From assembly GCF_040760005.1 (NCBI RefSeq), contig NZ_CP099760.1:1545501-1609500 (forward strand): DNA of 64,000 bases, given 5' to 3'. A program made the position numbers and the translations under genes. The notes beneath the pieces are model-generated. The model was not told where the DNA came from. It worked only from the letters and a program-made list of their open reading frames with translations, and made no database searches. This stretch comes from Pseudomonas sp. stari2 (GTDB taxonomy: Bacteria > Pseudomonadota > Gammaproteobacteria > Pseudomonadales > Pseudomonadaceae). Within the stretch, counting starts at the first letter, position 1. Each line of letters begins with the position of its first letter. This document shows positions 1 through 8,367 of this stretch, one piece after another.

Positions 1-3
1 CAC

Positions 4-198
4 ATGACCAGAGTCATTCTGGAGATCGATACGCAGCTGTATCGAATGTTAAAGGCATCGGCCGAGACCAATCATGTCAGTCTCGAAGAGGAGTGCTGCC
101 GACGTCTTTCGGGAGGGGAGCGCCGCTCGCGCTATCTGCAGGCCTTGCTGGCCGAACTGCGCGCCGAGGATGAACAGCGGCGCGCCACTTCTCGCTAA
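4..198 (+). CDS. small ribbon-helix-helix-like protein
   Basis: A 64-residue protein starting almost at the window edge. The first 35 residues (a short strand VILEID followed by two helices rich in Leu and Glu) look like a ribbon-helix-helix DNA-binding fold of the Arc or FitA antitoxin kind; the rest is a charged helix. No toxin gene follows: its stop codon directly abuts the stop of the convergent secreted-protein gene. The upstream side is outside the window, so neither its ribosome binding site nor a partner can be seen. The fold assignment is inference from residue pattern only. Confidence 0.6.
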   Translation: MTRVILEIDTQLYRMLKASAETNHVSLEEECCRRLSGGERRSRYLQALLAELRAEDEQRRATSR

Positions 199-624
199 TT
201 ACTTTTTCTTCGCCGGGCCCGCTTTCGGGCAATCCGATTCCTGATAACTGGCCGAACCGATCGCCCGGTTGGTCTTCACTTCGCTGAAGTCATAGCGCAT
301 GACGGCACCCTTGGCCATCAACTTGCGGTACGACGGGTTGTTGCAGACCGAAGCACCCAGCTGGAAATACACGGCCTTGGGGTCGGCGCGCATCTTCTCG
401 GCATGGCTTGCCTGGACGCTCAGGTGGTTGATCAGCGTGGTGCCTTCAACGGTGTAACCCTGATCGAGGATGTCTTCGTTGATCGCCCGTGGTGTACCGA
501 CGCTGCTTTGTGCGGCGACGTTTTGCAGCTCTTTGTTCAGGTTCTGCTCTTTCAGGGACGCAGCCTGTGCGCTGAAGGACAACGCCAGCGCAATGGCCGC
601 GGTAGGAACGATAAGGCGCAGCAT
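199..624 (-). CDS. PA3611-like small secreted protein
   Basis: A 141-residue exported protein. The first 22 or so residues are a clear signal peptide (hydrophobic run then AQAA). The mature part contains SVGTPRAINEDILDQGY and a Cys-containing C-terminal half, which I recognise as the family annotated as quorum-sensing-regulated virulence factor (P. aeruginosa PA3611). Function of the family is not well defined. I chose the ATG at 624 because AGGAG lies just upstream and the signal peptide begins there; a longer in-frame extension to 939 has no sensible N-terminus. The C-terminus is a lysine tail. Confidence 0.8.
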   Translation of the reverse strand: MLRLIVPTAAIALALSFSAQAASLKEQNLNKELQNVAAQSSVGTPRAINEDILDQGYTVEGTTLINHLSVQASHAEKMRADPKAVYFQLGASVCNNPSYRKLMAKGAVMRYDFSEVKTNRAIGSASYQESDCPKAGPAKKK

Positions 625-813
625 GAAACTCTCCTGATTCAGTGACTGGTGGTTCGACCAGCCCCGGGGCTGTGCGTTCAGTGGCGGCGAATTATAGGGG
701 AGCCGGTCGGGAGGGTACAGGCTTGTGCTCGCTGCTCTGATAAACTGCCGGCCTTTATTGCCTTGCCGAGAGTTGTTCGTGTCGAGTTTTCCTGTCAGTC
801 GGCGTCGCCCGCA

Positions 814-1557
814 ATGAACCATGCCCCCAACGCCGTGGCCCGCCTGCGCGATCAGCGCGAGGACGAGGGCATCAAGCCGATTCAGGCCCGTGGTTTTCGC
901 TCCGAGCGTTGCCGCGACTGCCGGGTGATCATCAGCCATTGTCTATGCGCCTGGCGCCCGACTGTCGACACCCGATCCGGCGTCTGCCTGATCATGACCG
1001 GCAAGGAAGTGTTTAAACCAAGCAACACCGGTTGGCTGATCGCCGACATCGTGCGGGACAATCACGCCTTCATCTGGTCGCGGACCGAACCGGACGAACA
1101 ACTGCTGGCGCTGCTGAACGACCCGCAATGGCAGCCGTATCTGGTGTTCCCGGGCGAGTACGTCGAGCCTTCGCGGGTCACCAACACCGTGGAACTCGAC
1201 AGCAGCAAGCGTCCGCTGTTCATTCTGCTGGACGCGACCTGGACCGAGGCGCGCAAGATCTTCCGTAAAAGCCCGTATTTCGATCGCCTGCCGATCCTCA
1301 GTCTGCTACCCGACAAACTGTCGCGTTATCGCCTGCGCCGTTCGACCCGCAGCGAGCACCTGTGCACCGCTGAAGTGGCGGCGCTGTGCCTGGAACTGGC
1401 GGGCGATACGGATGCCGCCTCGGCGCTGGACGCCTATTTCGATGTGTTCAGCCAGCATTACCTGGGCGCCAAGCAGCAGCTTGAGGTGAATGTGTCGACA
1501 CCGGCCCATGCCGAGTTGCTGCCTTTTATAGCCAACCCGCAGCCGGTGCCGGCCTGA
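814..1557 (+). CDS. DTW-domain tRNA-uridine aminocarboxypropyltransferase
   Basis: A 247-residue DTW-domain protein. Family members (E. coli TapT/YfiP, TuaA) transfer the 3-amino-3-carboxypropyl group of S-adenosylmethionine to uridine in tRNA (acp3U). A cysteine cluster near the N-terminus (C33, C36, C43, C45) and the signature DATW with following basic residues (D140 to W143) are present. The ATG at 814 is the first one that gives the conserved N-terminus; the in-frame reading continues upstream to 649 but lacks conserved sequence. In P. aeruginosa this gene also lies close to erdR. Confidence 0.85.
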   Translation: MNHAPNAVARLRDQREDEGIKPIQARGFRSERCRDCRVIISHCLCAWRPTVDTRSGVCLIMTGKEVFKPSNTGWLIADIVRDNHAFIWSRTEPDEQLLALLNDPQWQPYLVFPGEYVEPSRVTNTVELDSSKRPLFILLDATWTEARKIFRKSPYFDRLPILSLLPDKLSRYRLRRSTRSEHLCTAEVAALCLELAGDTDAASALDAYFDVFSQHYLGAKQQLEVNVSTPAHAELLPFIANPQPVPA

Positions 1558-1561
1558 TCCT

Positions 1562-1586
1562 GGCCCATACTGCTAAAGCAGTGGCC
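1562..1586 (+). terminator. hairpin after DTW gene
   Basis: Inverted repeat with GGCC and ACTGC arms around a TAAA loop, starting a few bases after the stop codon of the DTW-domain gene. There is no good T-run after it, so termination is only a guess. The remaining 200 bases to erdR presumably hold the erdR promoter, which I cannot define. Confidence 0.3.
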
Positions 1587-1787
1587 GTGTTGCTTGACCA
1601 CCCCGGCTTCGCTGGGCATGCTTGGCGCCGATTGGGGTGCGGCCAAGGTTTGAAGCGCCGTTTTTTGTCCGTGATTGGCGTTGAACGTGCCCCTGTGGAT
1701 GCCGCTGCACAAGCGCCGGCATCTTGATTTGCCTTGGTGAGCCCCGAATGCATCGGGTCTGCCATCAAAAACAGGATCATTTGAAAA

Positions 1788-2438
1788 ATGGCCACATACG
1801 ACATCCTGATTGCCGATGATCACCCTCTTTTTCGTAGCGCACTGCATCAAGCGGTGACGATGGGCCTTGGTCCGGATGTACGAATGGTGGAGGTGGCGAG
1901 CATCGCCGAGCTGGAGGCGCGGCTGACCGAGAAGGCCGACTGGGATCTGGTGCTGCTGGACCTGAACATGCCGGGCGCCTTCGGGTTTTCCGGGCTGGTG
2001 ATGCTGCGCGGTCAGTACCCGCAGATTCCGGTGGTGATGGTTTCGGCGCAGGAAGAAGCTTCGGTGATGGTCAAGTCGCGGGAGTTCGGTGCCAGCGGTT
2101 TCATTCCCAAGTCGAGCGACTTGAGCGTGATTCAGGAAGCCGTGCGCAAAGTACTGGACGGCGACGTGTTCTGGCCGCCGCAGGCGTTCGAAGCGGTCAG
2201 CGTTTCGGATGAAGCCAAAGCCGCCAGCGATGGTCTGGCGAGCCTGACACCCCAGCAGTTCCGGGTGTTGACCATGGTCTGTGAAGGCCTGCTCAACAAG
2301 CAGATTGCCTATGAGTTGAGTGTGTCGGAAGCGACCATCAAGGCCCACGTCACGGCGATCTTTCGCAAGCTGAACGTGCGGACTCGCACCCAGGCGGCTT
2401 TACTCTTGCAACAACTTGAGTCAATTCCAAGCCAGTAA
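1788..2438 (+). CDS. erdR: LuxR-type response regulator ErdR
   Basis: A 216-residue NarL/FixJ-type response regulator. The receiver domain spans about residues 4-125 with acidic pair D10/D11, phosphoacceptor D58 in LLDLNMPG, and Lys in PKSS. The LuxR helix-turn-helix occupies about residues 148-212 (LTPQQFRVLTMVCEGLLNKQ onward). It matches ErdR, which in P. aeruginosa and P. putida controls ethanol and acetate metabolism (acetyl-CoA synthetase). No histidine kinase is adjacent, as in other pseudomonads where ErdR is orphaned. The gene is followed by dgkA, as in PAO1. Confidence 0.88.
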   Translation: MATYDILIADDHPLFRSALHQAVTMGLGPDVRMVEVASIAELEARLTEKADWDLVLLDLNMPGAFGFSGLVMLRGQYPQIPVVMVSAQEEASVMVKSREFGASGFIPKSSDLSVIQEAVRKVLDGDVFWPPQAFEAVSVSDEAKAASDGLASLTPQQFRVLTMVCEGLLNKQIAYELSVSEATIKAHVTAIFRKLNVRTRTQAALLLQQLESIPSQ

Positions 2439-2513
2439 AGGCTAGCGTCTTCACGCTTTTTTGACTTTCGTTGAACTAGCTTCCCCACTTCTTTTTGGTC
2501 GGTTGTTTACTTT

Positions 2514-2876
2514 ATGTCACCTTTCAAGGGCCAGACGGGCCTGAAACGCATCCTCAACGCTTCCGGTTACTCGCTGGACGGCCTGCGCGCAGCCTTCACC
2601 GGCGAAGCGGCGTTCCGTCAGCTGGTATTGCTTAACGTGGTGTTGATTCCACTGACGTTTTTCCTGAATGTCAGCCGTGTCGAGCAGGCGTTGTTGATTG
2701 CCGTGTGCCTGCTGGCGCTGATCGTCGAGCTGCTGAATTCTGCGGTGGAGGCGGCCATTGACCGCATCTCCCTGGAACTGCACCCGCTGTCCAAGAACGC
2801 CAAGGACATGGGCAGCGCCGCGCAATTCGTGGCACTGAGCATGATTGCCCTGGTGTGGGCGGTGATTCTGCTTTAA
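2514..2876 (+). CDS. dgkA: diacylglycerol kinase DgkA
   Basis: A 120-residue inner-membrane diacylglycerol kinase, which phosphorylates diacylglycerol to phosphatidic acid to recycle lipid from membrane-derived glucan synthesis. Three membrane segments are visible, and the signature ELLNSAVEAAIDR with its catalytic Glu residues lies between the second and third. Length is normal for the family. Its last four bases overlap the end of the convergent finR gene. Confidence 0.95.
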   Translation: MSPFKGQTGLKRILNASGYSLDGLRAAFTGEAAFRQLVLLNVVLIPLTFFLNVSRVEQALLIAVCLLALIVELLNSAVEAAIDRISLELHPLSKNAKDMGSAAQFVALSMIALVWAVILL

Positions 2877-3799
2877 GCGATTGTCGGCAGGACGATCTCG
2901 TCGCTGCGCTGGACCCCGGCGGTGAAGGCGCGGCACAGATCGAGAAACTCGCGCATGGCGGAGGTCTGATACTTCTGCTTATGCCAGATGAAATAGAACT
3001 GCCGCGCCAGGTCCAGATCCGGCGTCTCCACCGGCACCAGGCTGCCGCGCCGGAAGGCGTCACGCAGCGCCAGACGCGAAATACAGCCAATCCCCAAACC
3101 TGATTCCACGGCGCGCTTGATCGCTTCGGTGTGTTCCAGTTCCAGACGAATGTTCAACGCACTGCGATGGTGACGCATGGCCTGATCGAAGGTCAGGCGG
3201 GTGCCGGAGCCTTGTTCACGCAGAATCCACGCTTCGTAGGTCAACTCTTCCATGGTCGCGCTGCCGCGTTTGGCCAAGGGATGCTGCGGGGCGCAGAACA
3301 CCACCAGTTCATCCTCGACCCAGCTCTGCACTTCGATGTCCGGGTGGCTGCAATCACCTTCGATTAGACCCAGATCAATTTCGTAATGCGCCACTTGTTG
3401 CACGATATTGGCAGTGTTCTGCACGTGCAGCTTCACCTGGCTTTCCGGATGGCGTTGCATGAAGCCGCCGATCAACAGAGTGGCCAGGTAATTGCCGATG
3501 GTCAGGGTGGCGCCCACCGACAGCGAGCCGAAACCGGATTTGCCGTTGAGCAGGTCTTCGATTTCCTTGGCCTGATCGAGCAGGGCCACCGCTTGCGGCA
3601 ACAATTGTTTGCCGAGGGCGTTGAGGCTCAGGCGTTTGCCGGCGCGGTCGAACAGCTGGCAGCTGGACTGGCGCTCCAGTTCGGTGATGGAAGTGCTGGC
3701 GGCCGACTGCGACAGGTTGAGCAGCCCCGCAGCACGGGACACGCTTTCCTGTTGGGCGACGGCGACGAAGACTTGCAGTTGACGAAGAGTAAATCGCAT
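2873..3799 (-). CDS. finR: LysR-type regulator FinR
   Basis: A 308-residue LysR-type transcription factor. The helix-turn-helix (residues 2-60, FTLRQLQVFVAVAQQESVSR) is followed by a substrate-binding domain. It is divergent from fpr with 144 bases between the starts, the arrangement of finR (fpr inducer regulator) in Pseudomonas putida, where FinR activates fpr on oxidative stress. I chose the ATG at 3799 because the conserved LysR N-terminus starts there; the reading frame extends upstream without conserved residues. The function is taken from context and family. Confidence 0.85.
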   Translation of the reverse strand: MRFTLRQLQVFVAVAQQESVSRAAGLLNLSQSAASTSITELERQSSCQLFDRAGKRLSLNALGKQLLPQAVALLDQAKEIEDLLNGKSGFGSLSVGATLTIGNYLATLLIGGFMQRHPESQVKLHVQNTANIVQQVAHYEIDLGLIEGDCSHPDIEVQSWVEDELVVFCAPQHPLAKRGSATMEELTYEAWILREQGSGTRLTFDQAMRHHRSALNIRLELEHTEAIKRAVESGLGIGCISRLALRDAFRRGSLVPVETPDLDLARQFYFIWHKQKYQTSAMREFLDLCRAFTAGVQRSDEIVLPTIA

Positions 3800-3943
3800 A
3801 TCGATATAACCGATAACCCTTATCTTAATAATCCAGTTAACAGATATTGTCGGTGCTATTAGAATGCGATGCAATTGCGCACCGTCGGCATCCTTCAACG
3901 CGGGCCGGGCAAGCGCGGATCAATCTCCAGGAGTCCCACGTAC

Positions 3944-4723
3944 ATGAGCAACATGAACCACGAGCGTGTCCTCAGTGTTCATCACTGGAACGACACTCTG
4001 TTCAGCTTCAAGTGCACCCGCGATCCGGGCCTGCGCTTTGAGAACGGTCAGTTCGTGATGATCGGCCTGCAACAGCCAAACGGCCGCCCGCTTATGCGCG
4101 CTTACTCGATCGCCAGCCCGAACTGGGAAGAGCATCTCGAGTTCTTCAGCATCAAGGTACCTGATGGCCCGCTGACCTCCCAGCTGCAGCACCTGAAGGA
4201 AGGCGACGAGATCATCATCTCGAAGAAGCCTACCGGTACCCTCGTTCTGGACGACCTGAACCCGGGCAAGCACCTGTACCTGCTGAGCACCGGCACCGGT
4301 CTGGCGCCGTTCATGAGCGTGATCCAGGACCCGGAAACCTACGAGCGCTTCGAGAAAGTGATCCTGGTTCACGGTGTTCGTTACGTCAACGAAGTCGCCT
4401 ACCGCGAATTCATCACCGAGCACCTGCCGCAGAACGAATTCTTCGGCGAGGCGCTGCGTGACAAGCTGATCTACTACCCGACCGTGACCCGCGAACCGTT
4501 CGAGAATCAGGGCCGTCTGACCGACCTGATGCGCAGCGGGAAGCTATTCAGCGACATCGGCCTGCCACCGATCAATCCGCAGGACGACCGCGCGATGATC
4601 TGCGGCAGCCCAAGCATGCTCGACGAGACCAGCGAAGTACTCGACAGCTTCGGCCTGAAGATCTCGGCGCGGATGCGCGAGCCGGGTGATTACCTGATCG
4701 AGCGCGCATTCGTCGAGAAGTAA
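3944..4723 (+). CDS. fpr: ferredoxin-NADP+ reductase Fpr
   Basis: A 259-residue FAD-containing ferredoxin/flavodoxin-NADP+ reductase that moves electrons between NADPH and ferredoxin, serving Fe-S biogenesis and oxidative stress defence. The FAD-binding motif RAYSIASP and the NADP-binding TGTGLAPFMSV are present, and the protein ends in FVEK as bacterial FNRs do. The ATG at 3944 has CAGGAG 13 bases upstream. It is single, ends in a strong terminator, and is probably controlled by the divergent FinR. Confidence 0.95.
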   Translation: MSNMNHERVLSVHHWNDTLFSFKCTRDPGLRFENGQFVMIGLQQPNGRPLMRAYSIASPNWEEHLEFFSIKVPDGPLTSQLQHLKEGDEIIISKKPTGTLVLDDLNPGKHLYLLSTGTGLAPFMSVIQDPETYERFEKVILVHGVRYVNEVAYREFITEHLPQNEFFGEALRDKLIYYPTVTREPFENQGRLTDLMRSGKLFSDIGLPPINPQDDRAMICGSPSMLDETSEVLDSFGLKISARMREPGDYLIERAFVEK

Positions 4724-4740
4724 TCCCGACGACGCCAAAG

Positions 4741-4780
4741 AAAAGCCCGCGTTGCCTTAAAAGGCAACACGGGCTTTTTT
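4741..4780. terminator. bidirectional terminator fpr/trmO
   Basis: An inverted repeat with arms AAAAGCCCG.GTTGCC and GGCAAC.CGGGCTTTTTT around a TTAAAA loop. It lies between the convergent ends of fpr and trmO and carries A and T runs on both sides, so it should work in both directions. Confidence 0.9.
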
Positions 4781-4792
4781 CGTTTCCGGGGA

Positions 4793-5500
4793 TCATGCTT
4801 CGGCGGGGATGACTTCCAGGACGCGGATTTGCTCCGGTGTCGGGTAATGCCAGCGCACATCCAGATCCCAGAACTGCGCGCCGTATTCGCGCTCGGGCGC
4901 GGGCGTCTGATAGGCCGGACGCGGATCCTGGGCCAGGCATTGCTCAATCAGCTCGACCAAAGGTTCGGCAAGGCGCTGAGCGTGCGTGTGCGCCTGTTGC
5001 AGCGCCGCGTCCGTCCACTGCACGTCGATCAGTTGCGGCGCGGCACTGGCGATGCTGTTGGAGGCGTCAGCGATGATATCGGCGTAGGGCACGTAGGGTT
5101 TGATGTCGAGAATCGGCGTGCCATCCAGCAGATCGATGCCGGAGATGAACAAGCGATTGGCCTCGACCTTGTCCAGCTTCACCACCGACTGACCGATGCC
5201 GTTTGGCCGGTGAGTGGCGCGAGTAGCGAACACCCCCATGGACTTGTTGCCGCCCAGGCGCGGAGGGCGGACTTTGAGTCGCGGCTTTTCTTCCAGCGCC
5301 TGATGGAACAGGAACAACAGCCAGACATGACTGACCTGCTCCAGTCCCTGCACCGCATCGCCCTGATCGAACGGCGCCACCAGTTCCAGCACGCCACGGG
5401 CGGCGGGGGCCAGTTGCGGCTGGCGCGGGATGGCGAACTTCTCCTTGAAGCAGGAGCGGACGAAGCCGATGGGGGAGACGCTGTAAGTCATGGTTTGCAT
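4793..5500 (-). CDS. trmO: tRNA (t6A37)-methyltransferase TrmO
   Basis: A 235-residue TrmO (YaeB/TsaA) protein, which N6-methylates threonylcarbamoyladenosine at position 37 of ACY-decoding tRNAs using S-adenosylmethionine. The conserved beta-barrel segments SPIGFVRSCFKEKFAIPRQP, HVWLLFLFH and RPNGIGQSVVKL are visible. The first ATG (5500) and the one at residue 4 (5491) are both possible; the conserved region begins only after the second. It lies upstream of and opposite to the fpr terminator. Confidence 0.93.
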   Translation of the reverse strand: MQTMTYSVSPIGFVRSCFKEKFAIPRQPQLAPAARGVLELVAPFDQGDAVQGLEQVSHVWLLFLFHQALEEKPRLKVRPPRLGGNKSMGVFATRATHRPNGIGQSVVKLDKVEANRLFISGIDLLDGTPILDIKPYVPYADIIADASNSIASAAPQLIDVQWTDAALQQAHTHAQRLAEPLVELIEQCLAQDPRPAYQTPAPEREYGAQFWDLDVRWHYPTPEQIRVLEVIPAEA

Positions 5501-5550
5501 TCGAAACGGAGCAGGGCGGGCATGATAACCCGTCCGGCCGCGTCGCCGAC

Positions 5551-6321
5551 CTAAAGACTGAACCCGCCATCCAGCGGAATGATGTTGCCGGTCATGTAGG
5601 CCCCGGCGGTACTCGCCAGGCTGATCGCCAGCGCCGCCATTTCTTCCTCGCGGCCCCAGCGTTTCATCGGGATCAGCGCAGTGTCTTCGGCCAGTGCCTG
5701 CTGGTCGTTGCCGATGTGCCGGGTCATCTTGCTCGGAAAGCGGCCCGGCGCGATGACGTTGACGTTGATGTGCTGGCTCACCAGTTCCCGGGCGAGGATT
5801 CGTGACAATTGATGCAGCGCCGCTTTGCTCGGCCCATAGGCGTAGGCCTGTTCACCGAAGGACGAGATCCCCGCCACCGAGCCGATGTTGATGATCCGCG
5901 CCGGATTCGCTGCCGAGCCAGCCTTGCGCAGCAGCGGCAGGAATTGCTGGATGCAACTGAACACCGAAGTCACGTTGAGCTGCATGACTTTCTCCCAGCC
6001 CTTGACCGGGTAGCTCTCCAGCGGCGCGCCCCAGGTCGTGCCGGCGTTGTTCACCAGAATGTCCAGATGGGTGATCTGTTCGCCCAGCCGGGCCGCCAGT
6101 TCTTTTACACCTTCTTCGGTCGCCAGATTCGCCGCCACGCCCTGACAAGTGCCCAGGGCACCGAGTTCTTCAGCGGTCTGATGGCAGGCTTCAGCGTCAC
6201 GGGAGCAGACGTAGACACGGGCGCCGGCCTCGACATAGGCCTTGGCGATCATTTTGCCGATACCACGGGTGCCGCCGGTCACCAGGGCGGTGCGGCCTTG
6301 CAGGGAGAAATACGGGTGCAT
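5551..6321 (-). CDS. RhlG-like SDR beta-ketoacyl reductase
   Basis: A 256-residue short-chain dehydrogenase with nucleotide-binding TGGTRGIG (residues 15-22), NNAG, catalytic Ser in INIGSVAG and YxxxK in YGPSK. Length and sequence resemble RhlG of P. aeruginosa (256 residues), an NADPH-dependent beta-ketoacyl reductase once linked to rhamnolipid and PHA precursors. In PAO1 rhlG also lies near fpr. No rhamnolipid genes are nearby, so the physiological substrate is not known here. Confidence 0.8.
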   Translation of the reverse strand: MHPYFSLQGRTALVTGGTRGIGKMIAKAYVEAGARVYVCSRDAEACHQTAEELGALGTCQGVAANLATEEGVKELAARLGEQITHLDILVNNAGTTWGAPLESYPVKGWEKVMQLNVTSVFSCIQQFLPLLRKAGSAANPARIINIGSVAGISSFGEQAYAYGPSKAALHQLSRILARELVSQHINVNVIAPGRFPSKMTRHIGNDQQALAEDTALIPMKRWGREEEMAALAISLASTAGAYMTGNIIPLDGGFSL

Positions 6322-6413
6322 GGCGAATCCTGAGGGCTAGGGTTCAGTACACCCTAGTCGCCGGCCGCGAAAAGCGGAGCCACTATTTTTCGAGGGAATG
6401 GAGGACCATGCAT

Positions 6414-6442
6414 GAAAACGGCGACCGAAGTCGCCGTTTTTT
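6414..6442 (-). terminator. terminator of DUF1456 gene
   Basis: Inverted repeat AAAACGGCGAC / GTCGCCGTTTTTT with a short CGAA loop lying just after the stop codon of the minus-strand DUF1456 gene. It carries A and T runs on both sides. Confidence 0.8.
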
Positions 6443-6448
6443 CAAGGA

Positions 6449-6916
6449 TCAGCCGCGAATGCGCAGCGTCAGGCCCTTGAGGAAATTGCGCAGCAACTGG
6501 TCGCCGCACGGGCGGTAATTGGTGTGGCCGACCTTGCGGAAAAGTGCGCTCAGCTCAGGCTTGGATACCGGGAAATCTGCAGACTTGAGGATCGCGTGCA
6601 TGTCGTCTTCTTTCAGTTCGAAGGCCACGCGCAGTTTTTTCAGAATGATGTTGTTGGTCACCGGCACTTCGATCGGCTGCGGCGGACGGCTTTCGTCCTT
6701 GCCGCGCTTGAAGATCACCAGACCGTCGAGGAAGTGCGCGATGACTTCGTCCGGGCAGCGCACGAAACCTTCTTCGTCTTCTTCTTTCTTGTCGAGATAC
6801 GTCACGACATCAGCCAACGTGACGTCCATGCCGCCGAGTTTGATGATTTCGACGACTTTCTTGTCGCTGATGTCGAGCATGTAGCGCACGCTGCGCAATA
6901 CGTCGTTATGAACCAT
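6449..6916 (-). CDS. DUF1456 (YehS-like) protein
   Basis: A 155-residue protein made of two copies of a roughly 70-residue unit (NDVLRSVRYMLDISDKKVVE and NNIILKKLRVAFELKEDDMH), the DUF1456 duplication seen in E. coli YehS. The biochemical role is unknown. It lies 73 bases after the pseudouridine synthase gene on the same strand and may be cotranscribed with it. Confidence 0.88.
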   Translation of the reverse strand: MVHNDVLRSVRYMLDISDKKVVEIIKLGGMDVTLADVVTYLDKKEEDEEGFVRCPDEVIAHFLDGLVIFKRGKDESRPPQPIEVPVTNNIILKKLRVAFELKEDDMHAILKSADFPVSKPELSALFRKVGHTNYRPCGDQLLRNFLKGLTLRIRG

Positions 6917-6989
6917 GTTTGCAATCCTGATCGTTCGCTGTGGGCACCGCGCAGGCGCGATGCCGGAATGTGTGGCGGCAACGGAGGCC

Positions 6990-7700
6990 TTAGAACTTCT
7001 CTTTGCCGGACAGGTAACGCCATTGGCCGGCCGGCACCTTGCCGATCGATACGCCGCCGATGCGGATACGGCGGATGCCGACGACCTTCAGCCCGACCGC
7101 TTCGCAGAGCTGGGCGATGATCCCCGGCTGCGGGTTCTTCATGGCGAAGCGCAGGCGGTTTTCGTTCTGCCAGCTGGCCTTGACCGGCGGCAGCTCCTTG
7201 CCCTTGTGGGTGAGGCCGTGCTGCAGGCGATTGAGGCCGTGGGCGACCATTTCGCCTTCGACTTCGACCACGTATTCCTGCTCGATCTTCGCTGCGTCGG
7301 CGGTGAGCTTGCGCAGCACCTTCCAGTCCTGGGTGAACACCAGCAGCCCGCTGGCCTTGGGTTGCAGGTCGGCGCTGGCGGTCAGGCGCAGGAAGTGCCC
7401 GCGCAGCGGACGCTTGCCGTAGCGGTGTTCTTCGCTGAGGGTGTCGGCGCTCAGCGACTGCATCGCGGTGTCGACATCCATACCGGCCGGCACGTTGAGC
7501 AGAATGGTCACCGGCTCCGGCGCGGTGGCCTTGGCGTCCTTGTCGAGCTCGACTTTCTGGTCGCCGACCTTGAACTGCGGCTCGTCGATGACTTCGCCGT
7601 CCACGGTGACCCAGCCGCCCTCGATGAACAGCTCGGCCTCCCGGCGGGAGCAACCGACCAGTTCGATGAGGCGTTTGGAGAGGCGAATCGGGTCAGTCAT
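6990..7700 (-). CDS. RsuA/RluF-type pseudouridine synthase
   Basis: A 236-residue pseudouridine synthase of the RsuA/RluB/RluE/RluF family, which isomerises uridine in ribosomal or transfer RNA. An S4 RNA-binding domain fills residues 1-50 (RLSKRLIELVGCSRREAELF); the catalytic Asp is D111 in SADLQPKASGLL, where the usual form is GRLDxxxxGLL. The motif is divergent, and which RNA position is modified cannot be told from sequence. I chose the ATG at 7700 because the S4 domain starts there. Confidence 0.85.
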   Translation of the reverse strand: MTDPIRLSKRLIELVGCSRREAELFIEGGWVTVDGEVIDEPQFKVGDQKVELDKDAKATAPEPVTILLNVPAGMDVDTAMQSLSADTLSEEHRYGKRPLRGHFLRLTASADLQPKASGLLVFTQDWKVLRKLTADAAKIEQEYVVEVEGEMVAHGLNRLQHGLTHKGKELPPVKASWQNENRLRFAMKNPQPGIIAQLCEAVGLKVVGIRRIRIGGVSIGKVPAGQWRYLSGKEKF

Positions 7701-7782
7701 GACAGGGCCGTAACAAAAAAGGGGTGGGCATTGTACCTGCCTGGCGCCGGTTAATCGCGATTGCATTTGTACCGTGTGGCTT

Positions 7783-8277
7783 TTAGCCGCGTACGGCGCG
7801 CTGTTCCGGCTGTTTCAGACGCATGTGCAGCAGCGGATACGGCTGGCCCATGCCATCGACTTCCGAGCGGCCGATCACCTCGAACCCCTGCTTGAAGTAA
7901 AAACCCAGGGCCTGCGGGTTCTGCTCGTTGACGTCCAGTTCATCGGCGTTCAAGTGCTGCATCGCATAATTGAGCAACTTTTTGCCCAGGCCTTGGCCAC
8001 GATGCTCGGGGTCGATGAACAGCATTTCGATTTTGCCCGCCGCCACGCCGGCAAACCCGGTGATGCGTTGGTGGGTGTCCTTGGTGCAGATCAGCATCAC
8101 CGCATCGAGGTAGCGGGTCAGCACCAGATTGCGCAACAGCTCGATATAGCTGTCCGGAAGAAAATCATGGGTTGCGCGAACCGAGGCCTCCCAGACCCGG
8201 GTCAGTTCTTGATAGTCGCTGAGTTTCGGCGTGTGAATGACCGAATGGTGGCGCATGCCCGATAGCCTCTTTGTCAT
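7783..8277 (-). CDS. YjaB-like GNAT acetyltransferase
   Basis: A 164-residue N-acetyltransferase of the GNAT fold. The acetyl-CoA binding segment is IDPEHRGQGLGKKLL. The stretches ATHDFL, NEQNPQALGFY and GRSEVD..GQPYPLLHM match E. coli YjaB closely; the substrate is unknown. The ATG at 8277 is preceded at suitable distance by AAGGAGT; the ATG at 8256 is a weaker alternative. It is followed closely by the pseudouridine synthase gene on the same strand. Confidence 0.85.
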   Translation of the reverse strand: MTKRLSGMRHHSVIHTPKLSDYQELTRVWEASVRATHDFLPDSYIELLRNLVLTRYLDAVMLICTKDTHQRITGFAGVAAGKIEMLFIDPEHRGQGLGKKLLNYAMQHLNADELDVNEQNPQALGFYFKQGFEVIGRSEVDGMGQPYPLLHMRLKQPEQRAVRG

Positions 8278-8314
8278 GGATGAGGGACTCCTTCCCACCA
8301 CAAACGATAGCCGT

Positions 8315-8354
8315 AAAAAAGCCCCGCATCTCGTAAAAGAGAGCGGGGCTTTTT
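8315..8354. terminator. terminator after rimO
   Basis: Hairpin with arms AAAAAAGCCCCGC and GCGGGGCTTTTT. It sits between the 3' end of rimO and the start of the acetyltransferase gene, both on the minus strand. A and T runs flank both sides. Confidence 0.88.
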
Positions 8355-8367
8355 GTATTTTTCGCGT